Notes: generated by a model not told the origin, from the sequence alone. A stretch of 32,252 bases of DNA from an uncultured Actinomycetes bacterium (GCA_903918025.1 CAIXCS010000038.1:1-32252); one strand, 5' to 3'. Positions 1 to 8,935 are shown, numbered from the stretch's first letter. Program-made: numbers and translations.

Positions 1-1
1 G

Positions 2-718
2 GTCGGCATCTTGGACGCCGATATCTGGGGTTTTTCTATCCCTCGTCTCGTCGGCCTCTCTGGTCCGGTTGAGGCAAAGAAAGGAAAGATGCAACCCGTC
101 GAGGTTGCTTGTGGGAGCGGACGCTTGAAGGTCCTCTCCATGGGCTTCTTGGCCGATGAGGACCGAGCCATCATGTGGCGAGGTCTGGTCCTCAACCGGG
201 CGGTTCAGCAATTTGTTGAGGATGCCGATTGGGGCGAACTCGACTTCTTGTTGGTTGACCTTCCTCCCGGAACCGGAGATGTGGCGATGGGTCTCGTCAA
301 GGTTCTCCCTCGCGCTCAACTCCTCGTCGTGACGACGCCTCCAGTGGCGGCGCAACAGGTTGCTCATCGAGCGGCGGACATGGCACGTCGTGGCTATCTC
401 CCGGTTGCAGGGGTCATTGAGAACATGTCGGCATTCATCTGCGATCACGGAACGTCGTATGCCTTGTTTGGTAGCGGAGGGGGGCAGCGACTCGCCGAGC
501 AACTGCAGGTCCCACTCCTTGCCTCAATCCCCATTCATCCAGACATGGCAGCTGGAGGCGACGCTGGAACACCTTCAGCAGGAGGAACAGGCCCATTGGC
601 CGCAGTGTTCGCCGAATTGGCTGAACGAGTCGTCACTGATATAGCCCCTTCAATCTCGATGACGGGCTGTTCTGCCCGGCTTCTCACTGCAATGGAAGAC
701 GCTGTTGCTCAGGGCTGA
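2..718 (+). CDS. Mrp/NBP35 (ApbC)-family P-loop ATPase, C-terminal part, truncated by window start
   Basis: Open reading frame continues upstream to base 2; motifs KMQPVEVACGSGRLKVLSMGFL and LLVDLPPGTGDVAMG are typical of Mrp/ApbC Fe-S carrier ATPases. Confidence 0.9.
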   Translation, partial: VGILDADIWGFSIPRLVGLSGPVEAKKGKMQPVEVACGSGRLKVLSMGFLADEDRAIMWRGLVLNRAVQQFVEDADWGELDFLLVDLPPGTGDVAMGLVKVLPRAQLLVVTTPPVAAQQVAHRAADMARRGYLPVAGVIENMSAFICDHGTSYALFGSGGGQRLAEQLQVPLLASIPIHPDMAAGGDAGTPSAGGTGPLAAVFAELAERVVTDIAPSISMTGCSARLLTAMEDAVAQG

Positions 719-1635
719 GAATTGGTTCCATCTCCAGGATTTGCCTGATGGGAAATTTTCCGGATCGTGGCATTGAAATCTCCAGATGGTGTGGCATGGG
801 TTGGCGTTGCTACGAGGTCGTAGCCCTCGTCACCAGGCAACAAGATCCGGACACCCTCGCCAGTAACGGTGATTCTCGGCATGATGGCCGGAACCGATTC
901 GGCAGTTGCCGCAGCCTTGAGCAAAGCATCGACCGTCGAGAATCGACTGATTGCTTGCAGATTCTTGATCGTCGGAAAGATCAGCTCAATCTCCTCGCGC
1001 TGGTGCGCCGCGAGTGCTTCTGCGGGGGAAATCCAAAGATCGGCGATGACCTCGCCCGCGTCATGTGCAGGAACCTGCGCCTCCGGCGCACGTGCGACGA
1101 AAAATCGAGTGTCGTAGCGGCGCGGCGCTCCCTCGGGCGTAATCCAGTGGGCAAAGTACGCAACGTCTTGAACGGCCAGATGGAGATCTTCCGCAAGGGC
1201 AATGTCGACGAAGGAGCACTCTCGTGCATTGAGCTTCCGTCGGTGCTCGGCAAAGCGACTCGCGATACTGACCTCGTCTAGGCGCAGCATTGTGCCCTGT
1301 GGGTCAGTGGCGAGGAGTACGCCTGCTTCTTCGAAACACTCTCGAAGGACTGCCACCCAATACGTAAGACCGCCACGTTCGATGCCGAGAATTTCAGAAG
1401 CTTCAGCGTCGGTACGTCCTTGACTGCGGCGCTCAACATCGCTTGCCGAGTCTGCTGGGTCGACGGCGCCTCCTGGGAAGACATAGGCCCCGCCAACAAA
1501 GTCCGAGTTGAGATTTCGGCGCACCATCAGCACTTCAATACCCGTGCCTTGTTCGTGGTCCCGAACAAGCATGACCGTTGCAGCGGGGCGGAGTGCGACC
1601 TGATCAGCAGGTACGGAAGGTTGTTGGTTGGTCAT
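709..1635 (-). CDS. NUDIX hydrolase family protein
   Basis: 308 aa ORF; GGAYVFPGGAVDPAD and RECFEEAGVLLA match a Nudix box (G-x5-E-x7-REUxEExGU) with an insertion. Confidence 0.85.
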   Translation of the reverse strand: MTNQQPSVPADQVALRPAATVMLVRDHEQGTGIEVLMVRRNLNSDFVGGAYVFPGGAVDPADSASDVERRSQGRTDAEASEILGIERGGLTYWVAVLRECFEEAGVLLATDPQGTMLRLDEVSIASRFAEHRRKLNARECSFVDIALAEDLHLAVQDVAYFAHWITPEGAPRRYDTRFFVARAPEAQVPAHDAGEVIADLWISPAEALAAHQREEIELIFPTIKNLQAISRFSTVDALLKAAATAESVPAIMPRITVTGEGVRILLPGDEGYDLVATPTHATPSGDFNATIRKISHQANPGDGTNSQP

Positions 1636-1711
1636 AGCTCTACGCTACCGGGCTGTTCTTCGACTGCGCTTCCCGTACGATGAGGCTTAGGCATCGACCT
1701 TGCCGCCGACT

Positions 1712-2611
1712 ATGACCGCCGCCGCTCCCCACTCTCAACTCCCCGTGCTTGGGACACATCGTCGCCCATGGCCCACGTTGCTCTCGTGGGTGGCCATCGC
1801 AATGGTGAGCACCCTGATCCTGGTGTTGATTGGCATCAAGATCGTCAGGTCTGATGAAGCTCCGGGGATTGATCCGGTGGCACTGGCTAGTCCCGCTGTT
1901 GTTGCGGCGCTTGGAGACGTTCCAGCAACCGCCTACGCCGCCGCTTTGGCTGCCCCCTCTCCATTGATTGCTCACCTGCACCATCGGGGTGGCCCCCTCA
2001 TGACCGCGACGACCGTCAGCGGCATAAAGCTTCCACTCATCGTCTTTGTTGGCACGGAATCTTGTATGGCGTGTGCCGCGGAGCGATGGCCGCTCATCGT
2101 TGCACTGAGTCGGTTCGGTACCTTCTCGAATCTTGGTGCGGTCACCTCGTCAGACCTCGTTGCGAGCCCAAGTCTTCAATCGTTCACCTTCAGAGGGTCG
2201 AAGTATCGATCGAACTTCTTTATCCTCCATGCATTTGAATTGACCGGGGAGCGTCCTGATGGTCTTGGAAATTACCCCGTAACGGCAACGCTTGATGGAC
2301 AAGCAGCGGCAGCAATCCATGCCGAAGATGTGGTCGCCGCGTCAGGACTCGTTGCCCAACCAGGCGGGTTTAAGTCTGAGCAGATGTATCCGTTTCTCGA
2401 TCTTGCCGATCGAGCGGTGCTTGTTGGAACGCAACTCCCGCCATCGGTCCTCATTGGAAATGCCCGAGCGGATGTTGCAAATGCACTCGCTGACCCAACT
2501 TCTCAGGCATCGGGACCGATCCTGACGGCGGCCAACGCGCTGACCGTTGAGTTGTGTGCCATTACCCGTGGGCTGCCAGCAAGGGTTTGTAAAGAATCAG
2601 GAGGATCTTGA
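1712..2611 (+). CDS. DUF929-family membrane-anchored thioredoxin-like protein
   Basis: N-terminal TM segment (LLSWVAIAMVSTLILVLIGI), then GTESCMACAAERWPLIVALSRFG (CxxC) and FRGSKYRSNFF typical of DUF929; ATG at 1712 (TTG at 1700 also possible). Confidence 0.8.
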   Translation: MTAAAPHSQLPVLGTHRRPWPTLLSWVAIAMVSTLILVLIGIKIVRSDEAPGIDPVALASPAVVAALGDVPATAYAAALAAPSPLIAHLHHRGGPLMTATTVSGIKLPLIVFVGTESCMACAAERWPLIVALSRFGTFSNLGAVTSSDLVASPSLQSFTFRGSKYRSNFFILHAFELTGERPDGLGNYPVTATLDGQAAAAIHAEDVVAASGLVAQPGGFKSEQMYPFLDLADRAVLVGTQLPPSVLIGNARADVANALADPTSQASGPILTAANALTVELCAITRGLPARVCKESGGS

Positions 2612-3108
2612 TGGAAGAACGAATGAGTAGACGCGAGTCCTATCCAGTCTCCCTTTGGGTTGTCGTCACAACGTTGGTACTCTCGCTCATTGGTCTCGGC
2701 ATCTCGGTGTACTTGACGATTGTCCACTTCGACACCGGTATCCCGCTCGCCTGTCCGAATACTGGCGCCATCAACTGCAGCATCGTGATTACCGGCCCCT
2801 ACAGTTCAGCCTTTGGCATTCCATTTGCGGTGCTTGGGTTGTTGTTCTTTGTTGCCATGGCGGCCATGTGTACCCCTTGGATGTGGGCGATGCCGCAGTT
2901 GATCGTTCATCAGCTGCGGCTCATGCTCTCGGTCACTGGCGTTTTGATGATCTTCTATCTCATCTACATCGAAGTCGCGATCAAGCATCACATTTGCTTG
3001 TGGTGCACCGGAGTGCACCTCACCACCTTCGCAATTTTCTCAATACTCGTGACCAATCAAGTGACGGTCGCCGAAGAGGTCAGCGACCTCTCCTCCGGCG
3101 CTCAGTAA
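2611..3108 (+). CDS. Vitamin K epoxide reductase (VKOR) family protein
   Basis: Multi-TM protein with loop cysteines (CPNTGAINC) and active-site CLWC; start codon overlaps the DUF929 stop (TGATG). Confidence 0.9.
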   Translation: MEERMSRRESYPVSLWVVVTTLVLSLIGLGISVYLTIVHFDTGIPLACPNTGAINCSIVITGPYSSAFGIPFAVLGLLFFVAMAAMCTPWMWAMPQLIVHQLRLMLSVTGVLMIFYLIYIEVAIKHHICLWCTGVHLTTFAIFSILVTNQVTVAEEVSDLSSGAQ

Positions 3109-3343
3109 AAACCTTGCGCTCAAGTTCATTGAGCCCACCCCAAATGCCGTAGGTCTCATTGATCTCAATCGCGTACTCGAGGCAATCGGACTTGACCGTG
3201 CATTCTGCGCAAATGGATTTTGCATCCGATTCACGATTGGACTTCTCTTCTCGGCGCTCCGTGGTGTTCGGTGGATAGAACAGTTCGGCGTACGGACCCT
3301 TGCACGCTGCAAACCGTTGCCACGATTCTTGGATGCTCTGCAT
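3080..3343 (-). CDS. WhiB-family transcriptional regulator
   Basis: 87 aa; AACKG...ICAECTVKSDCLEYAI...YGIWGGLNELER: WhiB Cys pattern C-x2-C-x5-C and GIWGG turn. Confidence 0.93.
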   Translation of the reverse strand: MQSIQESWQRFAACKGPYAELFYPPNTTERREEKSNRESDAKSICAECTVKSDCLEYAIEINETYGIWGGLNELERKVFTERRRRGR

Positions 3344-3372
3344 GCCACCCCCCAGTGGTTGTCTCTTCGTGC

Positions 3373-3401
3373 AACCTAGGGCATGCGAGTCAGACTCACA
3401 A
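3373..3401 (-). promoter_or_regulatory. Putative whiB promoter with palindrome in the spacer
   Basis: On minus strand TTGTGA (3401-3396), 17 bp spacer, TAGGTT (3378-3373); GAGTC-A-GACTC palindrome at 3387-3397. Confidence 0.5.
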
Positions 3402-3492
3402 GTGACGTTTTTGTCATTGATTTTTGCGTCGCTTCTCGCCGGTCGATCGTTCCTGTAGGGCGACTCGAGGAGGCCGATAGGCTGATCGTGTC

Positions 3493-4470
3493 ATGGACGT
3501 CGCTGCCTTCTGCGCACAGAGCAAGGTAGTAATCGTCGTTGGAAAAGGCGGCGTCGGGAAAACCACCGTTGCCGCAACCTTCGCCTACACCGCAGCGTCG
3601 GAGGGAATGAAGGTGCTCCTCGTCGAACTCGATGGGAAGCCCAACCTCGCCGAACGCCTTGGTGGATCAGGCATTCTCACCTACGACCCTACCCAACTCG
3701 CAACAGGTCGAGGAGGTGTTGGGTCGATTTGGGGACGCCGCCTGACCGCCCATGATGCCTTGAGCGAGTATCTGGCGGATCGAGGACTCGGGCGAATATT
3801 GAAGCGCCTCCGGTCTTCGGGTCTCCTCGACATGGTTGCGACGGCAATTCCTGGACTCGGTGAAGTGCTCATCATGGGCAAAGTGAAAAGCCTCGAGTCT
3901 TCTGGTGACTTTGATCTGATCGTTGTTGATGCTCCGGCGACAGGCCATGCGCGGACGCTCTTGACCTCCGCCAAAGGAGTGATTGAAGCAGCACGATCGG
4001 GGCCTGTCCGCGCTCAAGCGGAAGAGGTTGTGGCGCTGTTGACCAATGCCGAGCGATGTCGAGTCATGCTCGTTTGCCTGCCCGAAGAACTCCCGGTCAC
4101 TGAACTGATCGGCGCGGCGTTCACCCTTGAGGACGAGGCGTCGGTCACCCTTGCGCCGCTCGTCGTCAATGCCATGGCGGTCACCCCACCAGGACTTGAG
4201 CTCTCTGCGTCAGCGGCTCTCGCAGCTGCGGAGGTGGTCCTCGATCGTGCAACCGTGAAGCGCCTCGAAGAGGGCCGAGCATTCGCACTCGCTCGGGCTC
4301 GACTGGCGGAGGGACAGCGTCGGCGGCTTGCCGACGAACTGCCATTGCCGCAACTTTGTCTTCCAGTGTTAAGTGCCGAAGAGGTCGATCTTCAAGCGCT
4401 GGAGCATCTTTCTGACGCCTTTGCCGCGGAAATTCGCCGACTGGGAGATGATCTTGACGACCTGTCTTGA
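3493..4470 (+). CDS. ArsA-like (anion-transporting ATPase family) P-loop ATPase, first of a tandem pair
   Basis: VVIVVGKGGVGKTTVAATFAYTAA deviant Walker A, IVVDAPATGHARTLL; 325 aa. Confidence 0.88.
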   Translation: MDVAAFCAQSKVVIVVGKGGVGKTTVAATFAYTAASEGMKVLLVELDGKPNLAERLGGSGILTYDPTQLATGRGGVGSIWGRRLTAHDALSEYLADRGLGRILKRLRSSGLLDMVATAIPGLGEVLIMGKVKSLESSGDFDLIVVDAPATGHARTLLTSAKGVIEAARSGPVRAQAEEVVALLTNAERCRVMLVCLPEELPVTELIGAAFTLEDEASVTLAPLVVNAMAVTPPGLELSASAALAAAEVVLDRATVKRLEEGRAFALARARLAEGQRRRLADELPLPQLCLPVLSAEEVDLQALEHLSDAFAAEIRRLGDDLDDLS

Positions 4471-5539
4471 GGCGATTGCCGGCGCCAATGTCGTCGTCTG
4501 CTGTGGCCCCGGAGGGGTCGGCAAGACCACGGTGTCGGCATCCCTCGCGATTGCACTGGCTGAACAAGGTCTCAACGTTTGCGTGATGACGGTCGATCCA
4601 GCGCGTCGCTTGGCCGATGTCCTTGGGTTGCAACACATTGGTGATGAGCCGTCCGTTGTTGAGGCAGTTGGTCCGGGGATTCTCTCGGCGATGATGCTCG
4701 ATACGGCGGGAACCTTCGATCAACTCATTGATCGCTACGCGGCGAATGTCGATCAAGCGAACTCCATCAGGAAGACTCGGATCTACGAGGCCATGGTGTC
4801 CTCTCTTGGCGGTACGCAGGAGTACATGGCCATGGAGAAGCTCTATGAGCTCTCGACGAGTGGGAACTACGACATCATCGTTGTTGACACTCCACCAACG
4901 CGTAATGCCCTTGAGCTTCTCGATGCGCCTCGACGAATCACCGCCCTTTTTGAGAATCGTCTCTTCAGGGCGCTGCTCATGCCGACCAAGGCGTATTTGA
5001 AAGCCTTCTCCTTCGCGACACAAGCAATGTTGAAGGCCGTGTCGTCGGCCGCTGGGGCCGAACTCGTTGCCGATGCTGTCGCCTTCCTCCAGGCTTTCAC
5101 GGGTATGGAGGAAGGGTTTGTCGAACGTTCAACGGCGATGCGGACACTCCTGTTCGCACCAACGACGAAGTACGTGGTGGTGACCTCTCCAAGGAGAGAC
5201 GCCATCGCCGAGGCTGCATTCTTCGCTGAGCAACTCCTTGAGAACGGCCCGGAGGTTGCGTGTGTGGTCGTCAACCGACTCCATCCAGATTTTGGTCCTC
5301 CGCCAGAGATCGCCACGAAGGACGAAGCTGTGCTGGACCTCTTGGAGAACCTCCGTTTGTTGAATGTCTCGGTCGTGGCTGAAGAACAACTCGTCGCCGA
5401 TCTTCGAGCGCGTGCTGGAGATCCTGTCGTCGTTGGCTTGCCGCTCGTTCCTGACGACAGTCATGATCTCGATGGACTTCGGTCAATGGCAGCAGGGCTT
5501 GGTGGTCCGCAGCCGAACCGCCGCGAGCGAGCCGAGTAA
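4448..5539 (+). CDS. ArsA-like (anion-transporting ATPase family) P-loop ATPase, second of a tandem pair
   Basis: VVCCGPGGVGKTTVSASLAIALAEQG, VMTVDPARRLADVLG, IIVVDTPPTRNALELLDAP; ATG 4448 overlaps end of upstream gene. Confidence 0.9.
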   Translation: MILTTCLEAIAGANVVVCCGPGGVGKTTVSASLAIALAEQGLNVCVMTVDPARRLADVLGLQHIGDEPSVVEAVGPGILSAMMLDTAGTFDQLIDRYAANVDQANSIRKTRIYEAMVSSLGGTQEYMAMEKLYELSTSGNYDIIVVDTPPTRNALELLDAPRRITALFENRLFRALLMPTKAYLKAFSFATQAMLKAVSSAAGAELVADAVAFLQAFTGMEEGFVERSTAMRTLLFAPTTKYVVVTSPRRDAIAEAAFFAEQLLENGPEVACVVVNRLHPDFGPPPEIATKDEAVLDLLENLRLLNVSVVAEEQLVADLRARAGDPVVVGLPLVPDDSHDLDGLRSMAAGLGGPQPNRRERAE

Positions 5540-5548
5540 GGTTGTTCT

Positions 5549-5983
5549 GTGCCCGTCATCGTCATTGCTAGCGACAGCGCCGCGTTGCGCAAGGAACTCG
5601 TTGCCACCATTGATCGGCCCGAATTTGACTTGATTGAAGTCTCGAGCGGACCTGATGCCCTCGCTGTCGCAAAGGCCAAGGAAGCGGACCTCGTGATCTC
5701 GGACCTCCAGATGTCGAATATGGGAGGCATGGCCGTCACCCTTGAGCTTCGACTCGAGGCTTCCTACGACGAGATGCTCCCAACGCCGGTCCTCCTCCTC
5801 CTCGATCGACGAGCTGATGTGCTCCTCGCCCGCAGGTCTGGTGCTGAGGGTTTTGTGATTAAGCCGCTCGATCCCCTTCGTTTGCGGAGGGCAGTTGATG
5901 CACTCTTAGATGGTGGTTCGTATGAGGACACGTCATTCCAGCCCTCACCAGTTCTTGTCCCCGAAATCCTGAAGGGCGCGTGA
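5549..5983 (+). CDS. Stand-alone response-regulator receiver-domain protein (atypical)
   Basis: GTG start; receiver motifs LVISDLQMSNMGG and FVIKPLDPLRLRRAV; no output domain. Confidence 0.75.
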   Translation: MPVIVIASDSAALRKELVATIDRPEFDLIEVSSGPDALAVAKAKEADLVISDLQMSNMGGMAVTLELRLEASYDEMLPTPVLLLLDRRADVLLARRSGAEGFVIKPLDPLRLRRAVDALLDGGSYEDTSFQPSPVLVPEILKGA

Positions 5984-6840
5984 GCGACTCCGTTCCGAGT
6001 AGTTCTGGTTCCGGGGCTCAAGGCGCACGTCTTGGATGGTTGCGTCGACGGTCCGAAGAGGGGCCTGTCGCTGTCGACACCTCTCCAGCAGGTGAACAAG
6101 AACGACTGATCATCGGACAATTAGCGGAACTTCGGACGACTGAGGTTCGAGAGGTTATGACGCCCCGCCTCGATGTCGTCGCATTGGAAGTTCCTGTTGA
6201 AGCCGATGCGGTTGCTCGGGCCGTGCGTGAGACCGGGCATAGTTGCTTCCCGGTGGTGATTGATGAACTCGATGATCTCGTTGGGGTTCTCTATGTCACC
6301 GACCTCTTTCGTTCGTCGCGTGGTGCGAGCACCGAACAACCCACGAGCCTTGAAATCTCAAAGCGGATTCGCGATCCCCACCTCATTCCTGAATCCTTGA
6401 CGGTTCTCGAAGCACTTGCCGATCTCCGGAGGGCCCAGCGAGGTTTCGCGATCGTTGTTGATGAATTTGGAGGTGTCGCCGGGGTCCTCACGATCAAGGA
6501 TCTCTTGGAGCCACTCGTTGGTGACCTGACTGATGAGTTCGACGCCGAAGAAGAACCAGAGGTCGTTCGAGTTGACCGAATGCGATGGTTAGTTGACGGA
6601 CGGGCCAGCCTCGATGCAGTCCGGGGCATTGGTCTCAAGGTCCCTGATGGTGAGTACGTAACCTTTGGCGGCTACTTGCTGGAACAGTTCGATGCCATCC
6701 CCGAAGAGCAGGCAACGTTGGCGCTTGATGGGTTCACGTTGAAGATTGCAGAGATGGATCGCCGAAGGATCGCGAAGGTGCTCGTTCGTTCGCTCGAGGT
6801 CGAACAACCACTCGTTGACTCAGCTGTTCCAGAGCTCTAG
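5980..6840 (+). CDS. CorC-like CBS-domain protein with CorC_HlyC C-terminal domain
   Basis: VREVMTPRLDVVAL, CBS pair, FAIVVDEFGGVAGVLTIKDLLEPLVGDL, C-terminal YVTFGGYLLEQF; no DUF21 TM domain; GTG start overlaps upstream stop. Confidence 0.88.
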   Translation: MSDSVPSSSGSGAQGARLGWLRRRSEEGPVAVDTSPAGEQERLIIGQLAELRTTEVREVMTPRLDVVALEVPVEADAVARAVRETGHSCFPVVIDELDDLVGVLYVTDLFRSSRGASTEQPTSLEISKRIRDPHLIPESLTVLEALADLRRAQRGFAIVVDEFGGVAGVLTIKDLLEPLVGDLTDEFDAEEEPEVVRVDRMRWLVDGRASLDAVRGIGLKVPDGEYVTFGGYLLEQFDAIPEEQATLALDGFTLKIAEMDRRRIAKVLVRSLEVEQPLVDSAVPEL

Positions 6841-6912
6841 CCAGCGCCTTCTACAAGATGGGCTCCGGTGCTCGTGGACTAGGCTCGGACGGCTGTCGGG
6901 TCCGCCTGGCAA

Positions 6913-6989
6913 CGGGCTGTAGCGCAGCTTGGTAGCGCGCCTCGTTCGGGACGAGGAGGTCCCGGGTTCAAATCCCGGCAGCCCGACCA
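6913..6989 (+). tRNA. tRNA-Pro (anticodon CGG), CCA encoded
   Basis: CGGGCTG acceptor stem pairs with CAGCCCG; anticodon arm CCTCG-TTCGGGA-CGAGG; T arm CCGGGTTCAAATCCCGG; 3' CCA. Confidence 0.95.
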
Positions 6990-7017
6990 TCGGCGTCTTG
7001 GGATAACTTGACGCTTG

Positions 7018-7671
7018 ATGCAACAACCTAAGGGGGGCACCGTGGCAATTGACACTGGAACTGGACTCGTCGGAACTCGTGGCGATCGCTATGGAGAAAT
7101 GCTTCTCGTCAACCTCGCAGATGGCCAGTTGACCGCTGAGGTCTTCAACACGTACCAATTGAACGAGTGCCCCCAAGACCTCTGGGATGCTCTCGACCCA
7201 GTGGCAATCGCTGCAGAGCATGGGGTCGCCATTGCGCAGGTGAATGGGCCGCGCTACTGGCTCATGGATCGCATTGAAAAGCAGCAGGTAGGTATTCCAC
7301 GTATCGAGACGTTTGGTGGGATCAGCATGTTCTTGGCCGCGGTCCTTACCCTCGACGCTGCAACGGTCGGTCAGTACTACGTGCCACGGACTGTTGACCG
7401 CAAGGCCGTATGGGGCTTTGAAGCCGGGAGATCGGTCTTTGAACTGCACGACACTGAAGGGCACAGCTACGTCATGCAGGCACTCTGCACTGGTGTTGAC
7501 CCAAGTCTCAGCGAAGACACGCTCGGAACACTTGGCGAACGCCTGAGTCTTCCTGAGGGTTGGACCTATACGGAGCGAGTTCTCGATGAGCCACTGACGA
7601 TCGACACCACCTATGTCGATGCAACCGTCATCCAAGATGAACTGCAGAACACCTACTCACGCTGGCGCTAG
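7018..7671 (+). CDS. Conserved-looking hypothetical protein
   Basis: About 217 aa ORF immediately downstream of the tRNA; GTG at 7042 preceded by AAGGGGGG is an alternative start; no family recognised. Confidence 0.7.
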   Translation: MQQPKGGTVAIDTGTGLVGTRGDRYGEMLLVNLADGQLTAEVFNTYQLNECPQDLWDALDPVAIAAEHGVAIAQVNGPRYWLMDRIEKQQVGIPRIETFGGISMFLAAVLTLDAATVGQYYVPRTVDRKAVWGFEAGRSVFELHDTEGHSYVMQALCTGVDPSLSEDTLGTLGERLSLPEGWTYTERVLDEPLTIDTTYVDATVIQDELQNTYSRWR

Positions 7672-8897
7672 GCCTTCTTCGTTCTCCCAAGCCTTTTGAG
7701 GACACCTCTCGCTGCGCGTTCACCCGAGGCCAATGCTCCTTGGATGCTCGCCGTTGCTCGGTGATCTCCAGCGATGAAGATCCCCGAGATATCGAGTGGT
7801 GGAGTGAGGTTCAACGGCACCGGCATTCGTGGCAGAGCGTGAGGAATGACCGAAGTTGCGATGAGCTCAACCTCTCGTTCCGTAACGTCCCAACACCGTG
7901 CCACCGCCTTGCGGACAGCGGCATCGGTGGCGGAGTCTGCTCGAGTACCCGGCGCCGATGAGGCAACGAGACCCCTGTTTCTCGGCGCATAGGGAGCGGC
8001 AGCAGACATCGCAACGGTATTCGTGATTGGTGACCGTTCGAGGTCAAGGCAGACCACTTTTGAAGCGGGGCTCTCTGGAAGCGCATGCCACCAGGTGGTG
8101 ACGGCATTCATCTCCGAAGAGCCAAGTTGGGGGACCAGTTGAGTTGCTCTTGGGCCGTCAGCGGCGAGCACCACGATTGTCGCGTTGACCGCCCCTTGAG
8201 TGGTCGAGAGGGAAGTACGGCTCATGGTTTCGACGCGGCAATCAAGGAGCACGGTGCCAGGGGGAAGGTCCTTAGCCATCCGTTCTGGAAGCGCCCCCAT
8301 GCCCTGCGCTGGGACCGCCGCTCGGCCCCGGAGCAGGGATCGGAGAATCAGCGCCGTCACGGTTGATGAACCAGACAGCGACGGGTCGAGGGTCACCCCA
8401 GCGAGAAATGGCTGAAGCACTTCGTCAACGAGTGGACCAGAGAATCCGGACTCCGCGAACCATTGAGCCGTTGGCAGCTCAGGATTTGGCAGATGTGGCG
8501 ATGCCCCAAACGCGAGCTTGGCGAGGGCTCGACCGAGATGCAACTGCTCTCGGAAAGTCCCGGGGAGATTTCGCAGCGTCCTTGGTCCAGAAAGGAGACC
8601 CTGCCTCGGGTCGAGCAGGAGCCGGCGGTTATCGACTTGTTCTAAGCGAACGCCTCGATCGAATGCACAGAGGTCGAGCGCGCTGAGATCTACGGATCTC
8701 CGCAGTGCCGGATAGGCCGTGTTGAGGAGTTGAAAACCTCGATCAATGGTGAAGCCATCGACACGGTCACTCGCCACTCGGCCACCGACACGGTCAGAAG
8801 CCTCGTAGATGCGAACGCCAACTCCCCTCGAGGAGAGAACTTGAGCACATCGAAGGCCGGCCAGGCCACCTCCGACAATTGCTACCTCAGTATCCAT
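7668..8897 (-). CDS. FAD-dependent NAD(P)-binding oxidoreductase (amine oxidase / phytoene-desaturase-like)
   Basis: EVAIVGGGLAGLRCAQVLSSRGVGVRIYEASDRVGGRVASDRVDGFTIDRGFQLL dinucleotide-binding motif; C-terminal GIFIAGDHRATASIQGALASGERAA. Confidence 0.92.
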   Translation of the reverse strand: MDTEVAIVGGGLAGLRCAQVLSSRGVGVRIYEASDRVGGRVASDRVDGFTIDRGFQLLNTAYPALRRSVDLSALDLCAFDRGVRLEQVDNRRLLLDPRQGLLSGPRTLRNLPGTFREQLHLGRALAKLAFGASPHLPNPELPTAQWFAESGFSGPLVDEVLQPFLAGVTLDPSLSGSSTVTALILRSLLRGRAAVPAQGMGALPERMAKDLPPGTVLLDCRVETMSRTSLSTTQGAVNATIVVLAADGPRATQLVPQLGSSEMNAVTTWWHALPESPASKVVCLDLERSPITNTVAMSAAAPYAPRNRGLVASSAPGTRADSATDAAVRKAVARCWDVTEREVELIATSVIPHALPRMPVPLNLTPPLDISGIFIAGDHRATASIQGALASGERAARGVLKRLGRTKKA

Positions 8898-8935
8898 AGT
8901 GTCCGCTGCCCCTCATGGGGCGGTGACCGAAGAAA

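Noticed and set aside
4181-5023. Long minus-strand ORF (280 aa) opposite the two ArsA-like genes
   Set aside because: Shadow ORF on the antisense of well-supported ATPases; composition is Arg/His-rich with no recognisable family.
6913-6989. tRNA-Pro as a possible integration site for a mobile element
   Set aside because: No integrase, no direct repeat of the tRNA 3' end seen nearby, and flanking genes look like core genes.
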